Part shown: positions 24,725 to 37,104 of the stretch, one piece after another
Layout: each line of letters opens with the position of its first letter
Position numbering within the stretch: position 1 is the first letter of the stretch
Origin: Cerrena zonata
Lineage: Eukaryota; Basidiomycota; Agaricomycetes; Polyporales; Cerrenaceae
Reading direction: 5' to 3'
Assembly (NCBI GenBank): GCA_038087015.1
Contig: JASBNA010000010.1
Span: 682,001 to 746,000 of the forward strand
DNA length: 64,000 bases
Made by a program: the position numbers and the translations under genes
Notes under the pieces: model-generated
Told to the model about the DNA's origin: nothing
The model's input: only the letters and a program-made list of their open reading frames with translations
Databases searched by the model: none

Positions 24725-27314
24725 CTACTCGGCCACATCCCCATGCACCGGTTTAGGATGGGAATGCAAGGTTTTCTCTCTTCGCATCTTCAATGAACCC
24801 TCGTAAGATTTGCAGACCCACTTCAGATACTTGATCCCGTCCTTTTTATTGGCAACAACCAACCGCTGATGCAGGACATCGAGTTCGGTAAACGTCAATA
24901 GGGGAGGAACGGTGTCGTCTGGAATATCGACCTCAGTGGTCAATCGGACTAAAGGTCGGTTTGCAGTCAGGGAGGTACGTGTAGAGCGTAGCTCGTGTTT
25001 GGGGGGTGGTTCACGAATAGCCAGTGGTGGATATCGTTTGACGAAAGCACGAACGTGATCGAGTGCTCGGTTGAGGTTTCCGGTTCTACGTAGACGGTTA
25101 GCTTGGGCAAGGTTTAGTGAAAAATGTGAAAGCTTACATGGAAAGCATTCGAATCATCGCCGCATTCGCCTTCTCGACCTGTCTCGCACTAAGTGATACT
25201 GACCCAGCTGCCCGTGACCACCACGAGGCTTCTATAGCCTCCCACTCCTTCCAGACTTCTTCAGCAAATTGCAATGCCAGTTTGCGCTCAAGACTTTTAG
25301 GAGTTCGTGCACATCGCTCTAGAGCGAGGATATACGTCGATGGGGACCTTGGGACGTCTTGTTCTGGGAAGATCGTACGGTAACGTTCTGACCAGGTGTC
25401 GAACGACGCATGGACATAGAGAACCGAGAGGTAAGCGTTTAGGAGACGGGGATTCAAGTGGACGTTCTTGAATCGTAAATCTTGCGAGTCAGCTTTGTTG
25501 TCCGCAAGGATGCGCGCCATGAGACTCTCGACTTCAGAAACGACCGCTGCTCGAGTTTGAGGCGGGAGTTGTGTCGTGACAGGGTCGTTTGCATTCTCTA
25601 TGACTGGCCCTGGCGCCGCAGACTGTTCATCAACCTCTGGGAGTTCTTCCTTGACGAGCGTTTGTGACCGTTTGAATGGAGGACGATACGCCGCATATGC
25701 ATTGAATACGTGCATCATCACCTCCTCGTCCACAAACATATCACCTTCGGGATCCTCCAGACTCGCCTGAACCATCTCTGCAAGTATCCATCTCGCTCGA
25801 CCAAGGTCACCTACACGTTTTGCACCCTCCAGCAGTGCTATGAACAACCGTCTGTCTGGCGCATACGCAGAATGTCCTCTAGCATCCCTGTGAGTATCTA
25901 ACATCTCCCCAGCCAATCTGAACGCTTCATGAACATATTTCTTGTCACTTGCTCGTGCACATGCAAGGATGACAGCTGTGTACGCTCCGGCCGTTGGCGG
26001 CATTTCGTGGTCTACAGTCATTTCGGTGAATAGATCCAAGGCGCGCTCTGTCTCGACACCATGAGCGAACGAGGGTGTAGCACAGGCACGAATCATCAGT
26101 GTATAGGTCACTGCATCGGGATACGGGTGAGCGGCATAACGCATGTGGGCGAAAAGATCCCAAGCGTGAGCGTGAGCAACAGCTGTATGTCGATGGAAGA
26201 GATGAGTAATGAGACGTGTATAGGTACGTTGGGGAGCGGGCGTGGCGCTGTTCTCGTATTCGTGAAGGGTTCTGAGGGCATTGGTAGGCATGTCTAGCGA
26301 GGTCTCGTTAAGTAAATGTGCTTTAATATGGAGGTCACGTAGTCTCTCAGGGACGGCAACGCCCCTGGGGTTGTACTTCTCCAGCAACGTCTCGATGGTC
26401 TGTATATCGCCTCTATCAGAGAATATTTCTGCGACACTGCTAAGAGTATCGGCAGAGATAGGGACTGAGGACTGCTTCATCAAGTCGAATACGAGATGCA
26501 AAGATGGTTTGTCATTAACTCTGGAGCAATAACGGGCTAGGGCACCCCATTCAGCCGAGGTGAGAACTCCGAGAGCGACGGACTGGCCGGACGAGGTAGA
26601 CGGCTGAGTTGGTTGGACGTCGTCGATGAGTTTTCGCAGTTCAGCGAGCAAAATGCCATGTGAAGTAGCAAGTGTTGTGCGATCAGACGGAACAGAAACG
26701 TCTGAAGTTTCGTTGCCCCGAAGAGCACGAAGTCGAGCAGATATTGAATCAGTGAGGTCGTCTAGAGTTTCATCTTCCTCAGTACCAAGAATACGTCGAG
26801 CAACAGTTTCTAAGTGGAGGAGGTCGTGTTCTTCGCTGTAGTAGACATGCCTTGCCTCTTCTGGCGGCTCGTCAGAGGGCATGGCCAACAAGTCTTCGTA
26901 AAGTGTGAGAAGCTCATCTTCAGAGTATGAAACGTCCACCAGAGATTCCTGTAAACATAGATAGGCACACAAATTGGTACTTTAAGGAATGAGATACGCA
27001 CTTGGGCCTCGACTGTGTTCTTCAAAGCATTAATACGTTTGTCTAGCTCTGATATAACTCCTGCCTCCTGAATGTTCGTAGATGGTACAACGCCATCCTC
27101 ACGGCGAGTTGATTTCCCCTTCCTAAGACATTGTGCTTCAGTACCAAAATTTGGACGGTGATGAAAATACGAACAATGAGTATAGTGACTGTATTCCACT
27201 TCCAGAGGCCCTGTTTTCTGCAAGCGCAGCTTGACTATATCGACGTCTTCCAACTCGACGTGCATGTCCTAGTAGTTTCAATGTTGATCCCAAAACATGC
27301 AATCGACTGGACAT
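24725..27314 (-). CDS. Mitochondrial pentatricopeptide-repeat protein
   Basis: Four exons in frame: 27190-27314, 27002-27122, 25138-26948, 24725-25085; 805 residues. The start at 27314 gives MSSRLHVLGSTLKLLG followed by RRVGRRRYSQAAL: basic, Ser-rich, no acidic residues, a classical mitochondrial presequence with a likely cleavage near the RRY-SQ motif. Helical repeats with PPR spacing lie mid-protein, for example RTYTRLITHLFHRH, DAVTYTLMIRACATPS, GAYTAVILACARASDKKYVH and DRRLFIALLEGAKRVGDLG. PPR proteins bind single-stranded RNA and act in processing, stability or translation of mitochondrial transcripts. Which transcript is bound cannot be told. The C-terminal exon (Lys/Arg-rich) is outside the repeats. 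Confidence 0.8.
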
Positions 27315-27673
27315 AGTTGCAGGTGGCAAGATGAGCTACTTGATAATTTCCTACAATATGAGCAGTTGCTTAAAATATATCCTTTATTATTTATAATACT
27401 ATATATGGAGCTCCCCTAAGATACTTCTTATGCTAGAGTCAATATTAATGGTAACAATATCATTAATAATAGTTTTGCAAGTTTACGAGCGCTCAACGAA
27501 TCAAATATTGTGACACCCACCTTGCCAGTATTTTACTTGTACTTACTCTCGTTCACCTTACAGTACGTCTAATTTTGATTTGCGTTCGAATAAATTGATC
27601 TGGAAACGATACGTATCGCCTTACCCATACTCTCAAACCATTTTGCTGCTCATTCAACTGGCCGAGCCACTCT

Positions 27674-28280
27674 TTAATACTGACATACGCTGCCACGAGC
27701 AAATCTGCAAGTACGGTGTCCCAGTTCGATTTGAACCATGGGAGCTGTGTCACCTTCTTGGATATCAATGTCGTGCCAAATGGATGCATGTAGATACTTC
27801 AGGATTGTCTGTCCATCGGCCCAGGAATGCACACTGAATATACACTGCGGCTTTTCTTTACTGGCGGATCGAACTGTCAAATGTTAGCTTCGTAACTATT
27901 CGTAGATGGGCGAAGTTTATGTTCTCCGCCGGGTATACTCTACAGACAAGACTGTAAATGTTGCACTGCTATAAAGTCTTGCGTAATGAAGTGCAGAACA
28001 ATGGAAACAAACTTCTTGAGAATCTTACAGTACCTTTCAAGGAGCTGAATGTATCGCATAAATCTCGGAAATACCCGTCCACTTGACCATATGGACATTC
28101 TTCGTGAGGACCTTCGACGTCGACCTCCTTCCATCCTCCCACCACCGCTACCCTCGTCGTCGACGACCACGGGCGAACGTTGAACGTCTTCAATAATCTC
28201 AAACGTCTTTCTTTACTGTTTTCATTGCTATCAACGCTTAGCAAGTTGTGATACCTATTGCATACAACAGACAACGACAT
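27674..28280 (-). CDS. Unknown small protein, tentative two-exon model
   Basis: ATG at 28280 opens 247 nt (28034-28280) reading MSLSVVCNRYHNLLSVDSNE, with GT donor at 28033. An acceptor at 27874 restores frame into 27674-27873, ending in TAA, for 148 residues. The joined protein is mixed polar with two Trp-containing segments (VVGGWKEVDVEG and SVHSWADGQTILKYLHASIW). No domain recognised. The intron would be 160 nt, long for this locus, so an extra exon may exist; another frame in the same area (LLVAAYVSIKEWLGQLNEQQ, 27553-27789) is also protein-like and may be the true 3' exon. The start lies only 31 bp from the divergent gene at 28312. Confidence 0.4.
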
Positions 28281-28311
28281 CGAAGCGGTTACCAATTACC
28301 GAGAATTGAAG

Positions 28312-29078
28312 ATGCTCTCCTCACCAACGTTCCCCTCTCTCTTATGCCTCCTCACGCTCTTTTGCCTAAGTGTCTCGGCATATCCCTCGATCCCCGTACC
28401 GCCCAAATTCACTTTGGAAAAGCGCACCGATCCATTCTTCCCAGACGAACCTGCATCATGTCCCATCTGTGCTCAAAGCTATCCGAGCATCAATAGCTGT
28501 GCACAGGCTGCACCGGTGTTATCGAATTTCTCAATGGTATGTCTAGCTTTTTATGGAGACGCTGTTGACATGATCGACGGGATTTTGTAGATCATTTTCA
28601 ACCCGGGAGCGTTCATTGATGTGATCAAGTGTGCCTGTACCGACACCTTCCAGAGTAGGTATGTCTTCAAGCTTCTTGTCTGTAGCTCTGTCCCTCACCG
28701 CTGAGGTTCGATGTATAGCTTTCCCTCAATGCGCAGATTGGTACGTCTTCATCTTCTCGCACATTGCCATTCCTTACTCACCTTTCTTCCCCCCGGCCTG
28801 ATAGCTTTATAAAAACCAACCAATCTGACGTCCTGAATACACCAGATCTCCCGGGCGTGGTCAGTGGCATGCGACAAATTTGTGCCCTCGAAAGCACATT
28901 GCTTGGTAACGTGAGTGTAACCGATGGTGAAGTGAACGGTTCAAGCACCGTCGCGACGCCTACGCCTACCGCTACTACCAACGATGCTCTGCATATCGTT
29001 GGTATGAGCTCAAGTGTGAAGGTGGTTGTAAGCGGTGTTATGGGACTGCTTTTGGCTTGTTCGTTGGGTGTTTTGTGA
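28312..29078 (+). CDS. Small Cys-containing secreted, GPI-type protein
   Basis: Four exons keep frame: 28312-28536, 28591-28654, 28719-28740 (22 nt), 28805-29078; 194 residues. An N-terminal signal peptide is clear (LCLLTLFCLSVSA then YPSIPVPP), followed by KR, a possible Kex2 site. Cysteines occur in CPICAQSY, CAQAAPV, KCACTDTF, PQCADCF and QICALES. Predicted N-glycosylation sites include NQS, NVS and NGS. A Thr/Ala/Pro stretch precedes a C-terminal hydrophobic tail (VVVSGVMGLLLACSLGVL), the layout of a GPI-anchored cell-wall protein. No enzyme domain. The spacing of cysteines resembles a common basidiomycete secreted family of unknown function. Confidence 0.75.
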
Positions 29079-29587
29079 AGAGGGGGCGAGTCGGGTGTTT
29101 AACGACGAGTCCGTTCGACGAAAACTGGTTTCGGATATTTCCTGTGGAGGTCATACCCGGTATTTATTTGCTATCTCTTATACTATTCTACTGTGCTACC
29201 GTGTTTGACACTGTTTGTATACTTACGACCTTTACGACCATGATATTTACGACTTGTAACGATCACTAACGAACATATCCAATCTATCCGTGTTTTCCCA
29301 TCATTCTAAGACACTCTATTACATCTTTTCATCGCGAACCTCTTGGTTATCCCAAGCTGTTGCCCGATCTCTCTTGTGTATATGTATGTCGTCATAGTAT
29401 CCTGTGTCACATAAGTAACTTCCAATACTGTGACATAACGCGTTTGTCACGCGTTTCACTGGCAATAGCACGCGTCTTGCTCTTTCCAGTTACACCCACT
29501 CATCTTCCGCAACCATCTCCTTCACACTTATATCTGTCTCAAAGTTCTGCTGATACTGTACTTGGGATTAACAAAAGATTATCTAGA
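29079..29587. other. Intergenic, promoter region of ASF1
   Basis: Contains the 3' UTR of the secreted-protein gene and the upstream region of ASF1. No ORF with recognisable features. T/C-rich runs near 29485-29540 precede the ASF1 ATG by 50-100 bp. Confidence 0.5.
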
Positions 29588-30393
29588 ATGTCTATCGTCA
29601 CGATCAGGGTATGTCTTATGATATCAATTCGACCCACACCGCTCAATTCAGATGCGTTTGGCGTTGAGCAGCTATGTAATTCGGAAACAGGCAAAAACAA
29701 CTACTAACACTATCTTCTAGAATGTTGAATTTCTCAACAATCCCGCACGGTTTCTAGACCCGTACCACTTCCGTGTTACCTTTGAATGTATCGCACAACT
29801 CCCTGAAGGTTCGTTTCTTTGGGTCCAAATCACCTCACTTGATTGCATCTAAGTTTCTATTGTAGACCTTGAATGGCGTCTCATCTATGTCTCATCCCCC
29901 GGAAACGAAGAGCTCGACCAGGAGCTTGATGACTGTCTCGTTGGCCCCGTACCGGTCGGAGTAAACGCGTTCGAGTTCGAAGGCTCAGCCCCAAACCCTG
30001 CCAAAATCCCACCAGAAGACGTCCTAGGTGTCGCTGCACTGATATTGACCGGAAGTTACAAAGAGCAGGAGTTTGTGCGAGTGGGGTACTATCAGAATAC
30101 GGAATACGATAATGAGGAGATGAAGGAGAACCCGCCACCGTTGGAGTCGATTCGGTTCGACAGATTGGTGAGGGACATTAACACGAAGCCGAGGGTGACG
30201 AGGTTTCAGATAAAGTGGTGAGTGAATTTGTTCTGTTTTCGATCAAGATGGGACATTAATTCGTGTCGACGTGCTTAGGGATATTGCACCACAAAATCAG
30301 AACGGCTTGGCAGCAACAACTGTCTCTGCGGGTGCAGCGACGTCTGCTGCTGTTCCCTCGGCAAACGACTTGGAGATGGAAGACGTTCAATAG
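29588..30393 (+). CDS. ASF1: Histone chaperone ASF1
   Basis: Four exons: 29588-29608 (MSIVTIR), 29721-29808, 29866-30217, 30279-30393; 191 residues, frame-checked. The conserved core is almost continuous: [72 protein letters not shown] and [15 protein letters not shown], ending [17 protein letters not shown]. The core binds the histone H3-H4 dimer in the nucleus and hands it to CAF-1 or HIRA. The tail after residue 155 is short and Ala/Ser-rich, with an acidic end (LEMEDVQ). Length and motifs are normal for fungi. A decayed copy of its 3' end lies near 35815. Confidence 0.97.
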
Positions 30394-31170
30394 CCTGAAC
30401 CAGATCGTTACGCTTCCCTCCTAGAACGCAAAAGTGCTATTCGATACCTAATTCTATCGTTCAATCCCCCCTTGCACCACCCATCATTACTCACCGGCAC
30501 TATTGAATATCCCTCGCTGTTGTCGACCTCTTAACATGTTGTATCTCTATTTCTGCGATCCATTCACTTGCTATTCGTCGCATGTGGGACCATTTTACCC
30601 TTAATGCACGATGTAAAAGGTCCTTAACGATTATGGTATACCAGGGTCTCATTCGCTCAATACGAGTTCTAACCTTTATTACAGTCCCTTTGTCCAGGGC
30701 CGCTTCCTGGGAACGGGTTGGGTCGTATCCCGACTACTCCCTGGTTTTGTTTCAAATCTGGATAACTTGGATGGGTTTCCATTATTTCCTAAACTGCAAT
30801 AGTATGGACACAAACCATTAACAAGTGACGTTACGAGCCTACTGAGCGGTATATCATGATCCCGCTTCGTGTCCCTCCTCGTCCGAGAGTCCCGTTGCTG
30901 AGAGGGGATCCATCTCTACGCCTTTCGTTATGCGATTTATTCAGCCTAAGGGGATATGTTTTATGGTCATTCCGGTATTTTCGGCGTTGCATTATGCGAA
31001 ACATAATTTCTACAGGTAGGCGTAATCCAACAAAATCTAGACCCCGGCTCTATGAACTACAGAAATAACACCGTGAGTAGACGGCTCTTCGGAGATATCT
31101 ATTGTGTCGGGTGGGCTTGAGACATCATATGCGTCGTTAATGGTCGCAAGAACTAGATACAACAACGTCC
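30394..31170. other. Intergenic, no gene recognised
   Basis: 3' UTR of ASF1 followed by short ORFs of 70-79 codons without domains. Nothing further is seen. Confidence 0.5.
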
Positions 31171-32875
31171 TCACCTAACTTCCGATACCTCCTCTATATT
31201 ATCTCGCTCGATGAACTCCTTGCTATCAGCCAAACCAATAGAGAACGGATATTCTGAGTACTGAGTGTCTTCTGATTCTTCGACATCAGCCCAGGAAGCA
31301 CTCAATGTAGCTCCCATATTTCCCTCGATAGCAGAGGCGAAAAGGACGCTTGAGTTCTTCGATGGAGGGTGTGTGAAATTATTTGTGGTGTGATAGATGG
31401 AGCGGAGACTTAGGATGAAGTGCGAAAGGACAATGGAGGTGATACTGTAGACTTGGGTCAGAGAGATGGGAAGCAATATACTGGATAAGAGTGCTTACAC
31501 ATTTTGCATGTAGATGAAGACTGAGGCTTTTGCACCCTCCTAGAGGATAATTGAATAAACTTTGTCAGATGTCAAAATTTTCAGTTTGGGGTTGCTTACA
31601 CCATCAGTTGCAACAGAAAGAACATCAAGGATTACTGCAAGGATATTGACAATAAGCAGTATGCTATATTGGTTGTGTGAGATTCAAACTCGAAGTATCA
31701 ATATATGGAACACCATACCCAAATTGAATAGAGCCTGTATTTCAGAGAAATTAGCTAGCTTGTACACAAATTAAGATGATAGATATTACCATTGTATGCC
31801 AGTGTGGTGGTCAGTTTGCTACTGACTCTCACTGCTTTATCCATTTTGATAATATAAACTGTTTTCCACAAGGTAAAACCTAGTACTGCAGCATCTGCAG
31901 CCACAGAGATTGTCCTAGTGATAACTCCCACTATGAGAATTGTGTGTTAGGTTAGATACCTTGAAAAGATATTCAAAAATACCAACAGCTGCAATTGTAA
32001 TAATTAGCTCCAAGAGTCTTACCAAAATATAAGTTTTACTCACTAAATATAAGATATGGTATCTGACTCAACCCAGCAGCCAGCTAGTGGGCCTGAAGGT
32101 ACAGCGAGGTAGGAACCCAAAAAATTGATGCTGTAAGCATACTACTTGTGCCTTGAGTATCATTTAGAATTAAACAGTCATGAAAACTTACTATGTTAAT
32201 AGCTGGATCAAACATGCCCAAGGTAAATACCAGAAGAGTAGGGACCCATTGGTGTTGACAAATGCTCCAGATACGAAGACAATTAAATACTACAAACATG
32301 TAGAAAATCAGTGAATGTTAGCTAGCATATCTTAGATACTTACTTGCATACGAGAAGAGACAAATGATGTCTACAATATAAGAAGTGAAGGATAATCCTT
32401 TACACCTGATTGTGGACATCAGAACTTTGAAAGTCAAAGTTTATGGATCATAGTCACCCCTAAAGTCATTGTTCAGTAAGTGAGAAAAACCATCGAAGAT
32501 ACTGACTTACAATAACAACATTTGTAACACCAGAACCGTCGAGGACTTGCAGAGCTATATTAATAATGGTCCCATATCTGATGACCTAAATACAATATTG
32601 TTCCTGTCCCAAGTTTCCGTTGCCAGATACACCTAAACTCCTGTGAAAACGAGAGGATTGTATCATAAACAACGAGAGCTAGCAGCGATATCAGATCGTA
32701 AACTAGTAACAGAATGACGGAATGATACTGACCTAGCGCGGCAACGAGGACGTGGACGTGAGACTGAGTTAGTGAGCTAAAGAGAACGTAAGACACATAA
32801 TCGAAACGTGAAATGGTATGTAGCCTTACATTAGAGCGGCAGGCTTCATCGGAGGTGAGACCCTAAGTCTGACAT
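31171..32875 (-). pseudogene. DUF6533-like paralogue 2, broken by two frameshifts
   Basis: All exons of the family can be traced on the minus strand from an ATG at 32873-32875 to the C-terminal exon (IVLSHFILSLRSIYH and the GNMGATLSASWAD box, stop at 31171). Exon 1 reads MSDLG and then hits a stop at codon 10; dropping one G from the GGG run restores the family motif. A second extra G after YL in the DTILSFSQEFRCIWQRKLGT exon (about 32586) again shifts frame to an early stop. Both are single-base gains relative to paralogues 3 and 4. Splice signals, the GG micro-exon (32458-32459) and the TATA element (32965-32974) are still present, so inactivation looks recent. Confidence 0.7.
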
Positions 32876-33383
32876 ATCGACGGACGGGTGCTAGAACAGC
32901 AGTGACGTTGGTATCACGGATCACTGAGGAGCCAACGACAGAGGCGCGGTAAAGACCAAGATTCATTTATATATGACTCATGTCATGGTATCGCAGGATT
33001 GACATCACGACAGGAACGAGCACCAGAGTGGATAGAAATATAAAAGCCGAATCCTAATGGAGGTAACGAGAATATCGCGAAGGATGTGAGACATCACAGC
33101 ATTCGAGGCTGAACGTCAAGACATGATTGGGTATTTGATCGAAATCGTCATTTACCCCCGACATTCAAAGTTGATTGCGGATAAGAACTGAAACTAAGGC
33201 ACTCGGTCATAATGGAGTTAACAAATGAGCGACATTCAAAATGCGACGCACACAGAGGGTTCTGTTGTAGTGAGCTAGGTACACATGAATAACACACCCG
33301 TCGGATCTGAAAACTACTAGTATGAGAGAAGCGAGAATAGACGACACCGAACGGAGTGGGGTGGGCTTTACTTTCATCGAGGC
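32876..33383. other. Intergenic, promoter of paralogue 2 and beyond
   Basis: Contains the TATA element for the broken paralogue 2 at 32965-32974. The remainder has only short ORFs. Confidence 0.4.
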
Positions 33384-34217
33384 TGTACAAAGTAACTTTT
33401 TCCGTTCACTTGTCTCACTTGGCGCCTGCCATTTCCTGCGAATTAACTTCGCTTCACTGGTATGCACTTCAATCACACCTCACTTGCCTTCACTTGCTCA
33501 CTTGGTGGACTTCTCCTATGGTCGCCGGTATTGATTAGTACTACGGGCCCTGATGTACAGTGGTATGCTCTCTTAACTTAAGTTCATCTTGAATCATTGA
33601 TTCTTTCGTACAGAGACGATGTCCGCCCTAGGTCCCCTCACCCCTGTATTCTCTGTCATCGTAAGCACCAACTACGAACTTGGTCGGTATACTGGATACG
33701 ACACACGTTGCTGATATCTCGATGATTGCTGGTGCCTCTGCCCGTACCTACCCCTGTTTTCTGACCAAAAGACCCCGCTTGGCTTCCATTATCCCTAATC
33801 CTGTGAATGGATCCAATAATGTCTAGACCATCGGCTCGATGCGCAGTCTTACAATATGCATCTAGTAGTCCTAGTGCGAAAAAACATGTGTTTAGTTGTT
33901 TATTGACGTCTGAATCAAGAAAGGCGACACAAGTGAAAATAATGTCCTGTTGATAGCGAGTGGCTATCACCAAGATATACAGGTGAATTTTTATATCCAG
34001 GAGCAGCTGGTACGCTCTTAGATGGTGAACTGTGAAGTAGCAGTCAGATCGGGAACCGCATATCTTCACGGAGGGCAGGACGTTGACCAAGTGAAAGAAA
34101 GAAAGCAAGTGAAGATTCTAAGAGTACTTGGATTCGCGTGAGAAATTCCACTTGTAGCGCGACAAGTGAGAACAAGTCACTTTTATAAGGGGCAAGTGAG
34201 ACAAAAAAGTGAAATTG
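33384..34217. mobile_element. Possible foldback-type DNA transposon
   Basis: Left side has five TCACTTG motifs (33406, 33415, 33480, 33490, 33498). The right side has four CAAGTGA motifs, the same motif inverted (34088, 34106, 34163, 34193), plus a CAAGTCA variant at 34173. The outer arms align imperfectly as inverted repeats (TTCACTTGTCTCACTTGG on the left; TTCACTTTTTTGTCTCACTTG on the right, read on the minus strand). Subterminal clusters of one motif in opposite orientation are typical of foldback or hAT-like transposase binding regions. The interior carries only a 150-codon minus ORF of no known family. Ends and target duplication were not resolved. Confidence 0.4.
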
Positions 34218-35079
34218 TTAATCCTCCTTCCATCTCATTGCTACGCTGAGCCGTAGGCCTAGCATAGCATTTAAAACCTTCTCGCGTATAAAGTGTGTTG
34301 CTCCCATGCACCGCGTGTGGTGTACCATATCCCCATCGAAGAGCGATCAATGATTGAGAGGTAGTTTTCATATAGATATTAAAGAGAGATCGAAACGCTT
34401 ATTAGCTCTTCGTGATGCTCATGTAGGCAGGGGTTTGTATGAGTGAAGATGATCATTGATGTTGTCCTATTATCATAAGGAGGTTTGGTCTTCCACCTCA
34501 CTGACTCGTGTCGAGAGGGAGGGTTTACAATTGGAGCTGTGAGGAAGATCTATACTCAACAAATTGTGGGCGGTGCAATAGTTCAGAATAACCCGTTCCT
34601 GAAAAAAGCTAGTCTTGATTAGGTACTGACACCGGGAGTCCCGAGGAGTCCGGGTCTTGGGTGGAAAAAGTCGATTTTGGCCTCTTTCTGCCATCACATG
34701 TATACAGAACACGCCTTCGTTTCAACAGATCATATCTGGATATGGTGATTTAGTAAACGCATATATCGCTCTGCGAAATTTAGGTGAGAAGATAGATTTA
34801 AACACCTAGAGAAGACACGTCTAGGTAATCTGCAACGCATAACCGCACCTCATACTCATATCCATGAGACAGCAGAACTAGCGACCAAGGGGGTTGGATA
34901 CTGCGTATGAGGTATTGAGTGTTCAGAGAACCTTGCGACCTCGTAACCTCGGTACTGGTGACGGGCTTGTTTTGCATTGTTTATTTTCAAGATATATGTC
35001 TGAAATTAGGAGTTGGTATTGACGCAATGAGCCGTAGGAGAGTAATGATCATCCAGAGGGATCAAATACCATAACCACG
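34218..35079. other. No gene recognised
   Basis: Only short ORFs (up to 79 codons) without features. Nothing else seen. Confidence 0.4.
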
Positions 35080-36010
35080 AGTTTTCATCGAGGATGATGA
35101 TGTAGAATGTAGAATGTAGGAGTGAGGACGAGTGAGGGGAACAGGTAGAAGTCGGTCAGGTACGTGTTACGCTGCGAGTTACGGAGGAATGGACCGTATT
35201 TTATTAGTATTGACGCGTCAAGAAGAGGATAGCGCAAGGAAACGTACTAGAACTTGCGAATAGCGAACTTAGTCTCGGACTGTACCTTGTGGACATTCGA
35301 CCCGGTCTATTTTGCGATATCTGCTTCGGAAGTGACGCGTTTTATACGTTAAAGGGCATCGATGAAGACAGTTGTTACAAATCTTCATGTAGGAACGCGT
35401 GTTAATATAGTCCGTAGTTCGAAATAAGGTAGACATACATGACAACGCATAAGCCACCTCTGCCACAATCGGACGCTCTGATAGGGATCGGAGATATCAT
35501 TTACGAATATTGTGGGGTGAGATGAAGATGAGGAGACAGAATGTGACCATCTCCGAGTCTGACACGAGAACGAGAGATGTCAGGATGTTATGATAGACTA
35601 TGGCGACAGAAGTTTTGGGATCAGTACTACGGTCTTCGATGATACTGAACATTGGAAAGCAAACAAATTAACGTTTAACAGTTGCAGAACTTTCGAACAA
35701 CACACACGGGTCGGGGGTCATAACTTGTGGAGACACGAGCTGGAAGTATGTTACTATGTAGAGAGTGATCGGGTTCCAGATACGGTTGGCACATATCGCT
35801 TGATATCTATGACGTCACTGTCTCAACAGGCACTATAGCGTCTGCTACCATTCCCTCGTCTTCAATCTCCAACTTGAAATCATTCGCAGCTCAATAGCGG
35901 AGATGTGGTCTATTGAAACTATCCCTTCGTCCTAGAGCTGCGCTACAGTCTATAATTCTGTCCTCACATCCTTGCTAGCACCTTGCTCATTGGGGCTTAA
36001 ATGTTAATCA
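35080..36010. pseudogene. Decayed chimeric fragment: BAP31-like part joined to ASF1 3' end
   Basis: Positions about 35090-35740 align by eye, in the same orientation, with 39950-40700: exon 4 to the promoter of the BAP31-like gene. Shared stretches include GAGGACGAGTGAG, TTAGTCTCGGACTG, GGGCATCGATGAAGA and ACACACGGGTCGGG. Positions about 35815-35960 then align with the 3' end of ASF1 (30315-30450; GTCTGCT and CCATTCCCTCG/CTGTTCCCTCG, then GCTCAATAGC against GTTCAATAGC). Both halves have many substitutions and lost frames. The fragment joins pieces of two genes that now lie about 9 kb apart. Confidence 0.6.
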
Positions 36011-37104
36011 TTTTCCCTTGTCCTTGTCGACTCCTGAGCGTGTTAGGACCCTACATCTGTGTTCTATTCAGTGGTACCTCGCCACCCTCATGATTATCCT
36101 TCATTTCTGCTACCCTAGCGACTACGTGATCAGCGAGACCGTGACTTGATGCAAATGACACTGGATCCCTTTCCGGGTCTGCAATGGGTTCGCATTTTCT
36201 TCCTTAGCGTCCGGTTACACTCGAGTATCGATAAGCTAGACACATCTTTCCGCTCTACCTCGAATCCATCGAATCTTACTAAATCCTCACACTCCCAGGC
36301 AGCTCAACGCGACTTACTCTCCGTTTTGGGTCTGGGGCCTCTCGTCTGAGCTGGGATGTCGCTCTTTGCGAGCCATGTTGCTAAGAAGGATATAGCGTTT
36401 GACCTCACGGCTTTTAGAAAAGGCCCAAGGTAGATCATTTGTATTTCTCGTGCTCAGGATCTTACCCGTGAAGCTTATTGTAGAACATCACCGTCCCTGC
36501 GACACCGTACTAAGCTCTGGTGTCCCCCTCACCTCTGTCGATTTGCCACACATATATGCATCTCAAGAGAGATAGATATACACTGTGCTGCAAGGAATTT
36601 GGCAGGAGAATCCGTCCAGGGCTTCGTCTAATCTTGGTGCTCCAATCCCACCTACCTGGCGAGAAGGTGCCTCGACTGATCAAGTATCATGCATCATAGA
36701 GATGTACATTCCTCTTCGATCTTCCATATTATCGCATATGATGATATCGACGAGCATTAAAATCAAGTAATATCTATCTCGTCATGTACCGCATCTCAGT
36801 TCAGGTCAACAGACCCTTCGTTTGCCTGACCACCTCGTGATTTGCAGCCGGTTGTCTCACTCGCAGAGGATTGGAGATCTATCCTCTCTGAGTACGATCT
36901 CAGCAACAATGATCGTCATGCCGAATCTGTTTTAGTAACTATCAACAAAGCTCGGAGAGCCTCTCATGTTATTGACGGCCACTCCGAAATTCGAGATGAC
37001 AGACCTATAAAGGCCCTCGCAGAGATGCCCTTACTACGATCCCATCTTTCATTTTTATTTTTAGCCATCACTAACATCTTTCTTTGTCTTCACATTCTGC
37101 TCAA
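36011..37104. other. Intergenic; promoter of paralogue 3 at its end
   Basis: No gene recognised in 36011-36990. A TATAAAGG element at 37006-37013 precedes the ATG of paralogue 3 by about 99 bp. Confidence 0.45.
37006..37013 (+). promoter_or_regulatory. TATA box of DUF6533 paralogue 3
   Basis: TATAAAGG about 99 bp before the ATG at 37105, matching the spacing in the other paralogues. Confidence 0.5.

Noticed and set aside
27674..27760. GGTTCAAATCG on the minus strand, like a tRNA B box
   Set aside because: No matching A box, acceptor stem or anticodon arm around it.
33656..34108. 150-codon minus ORF inside the possible foldback element
   Set aside because: Not similar to any transposase motif I know; no splice or composition support.
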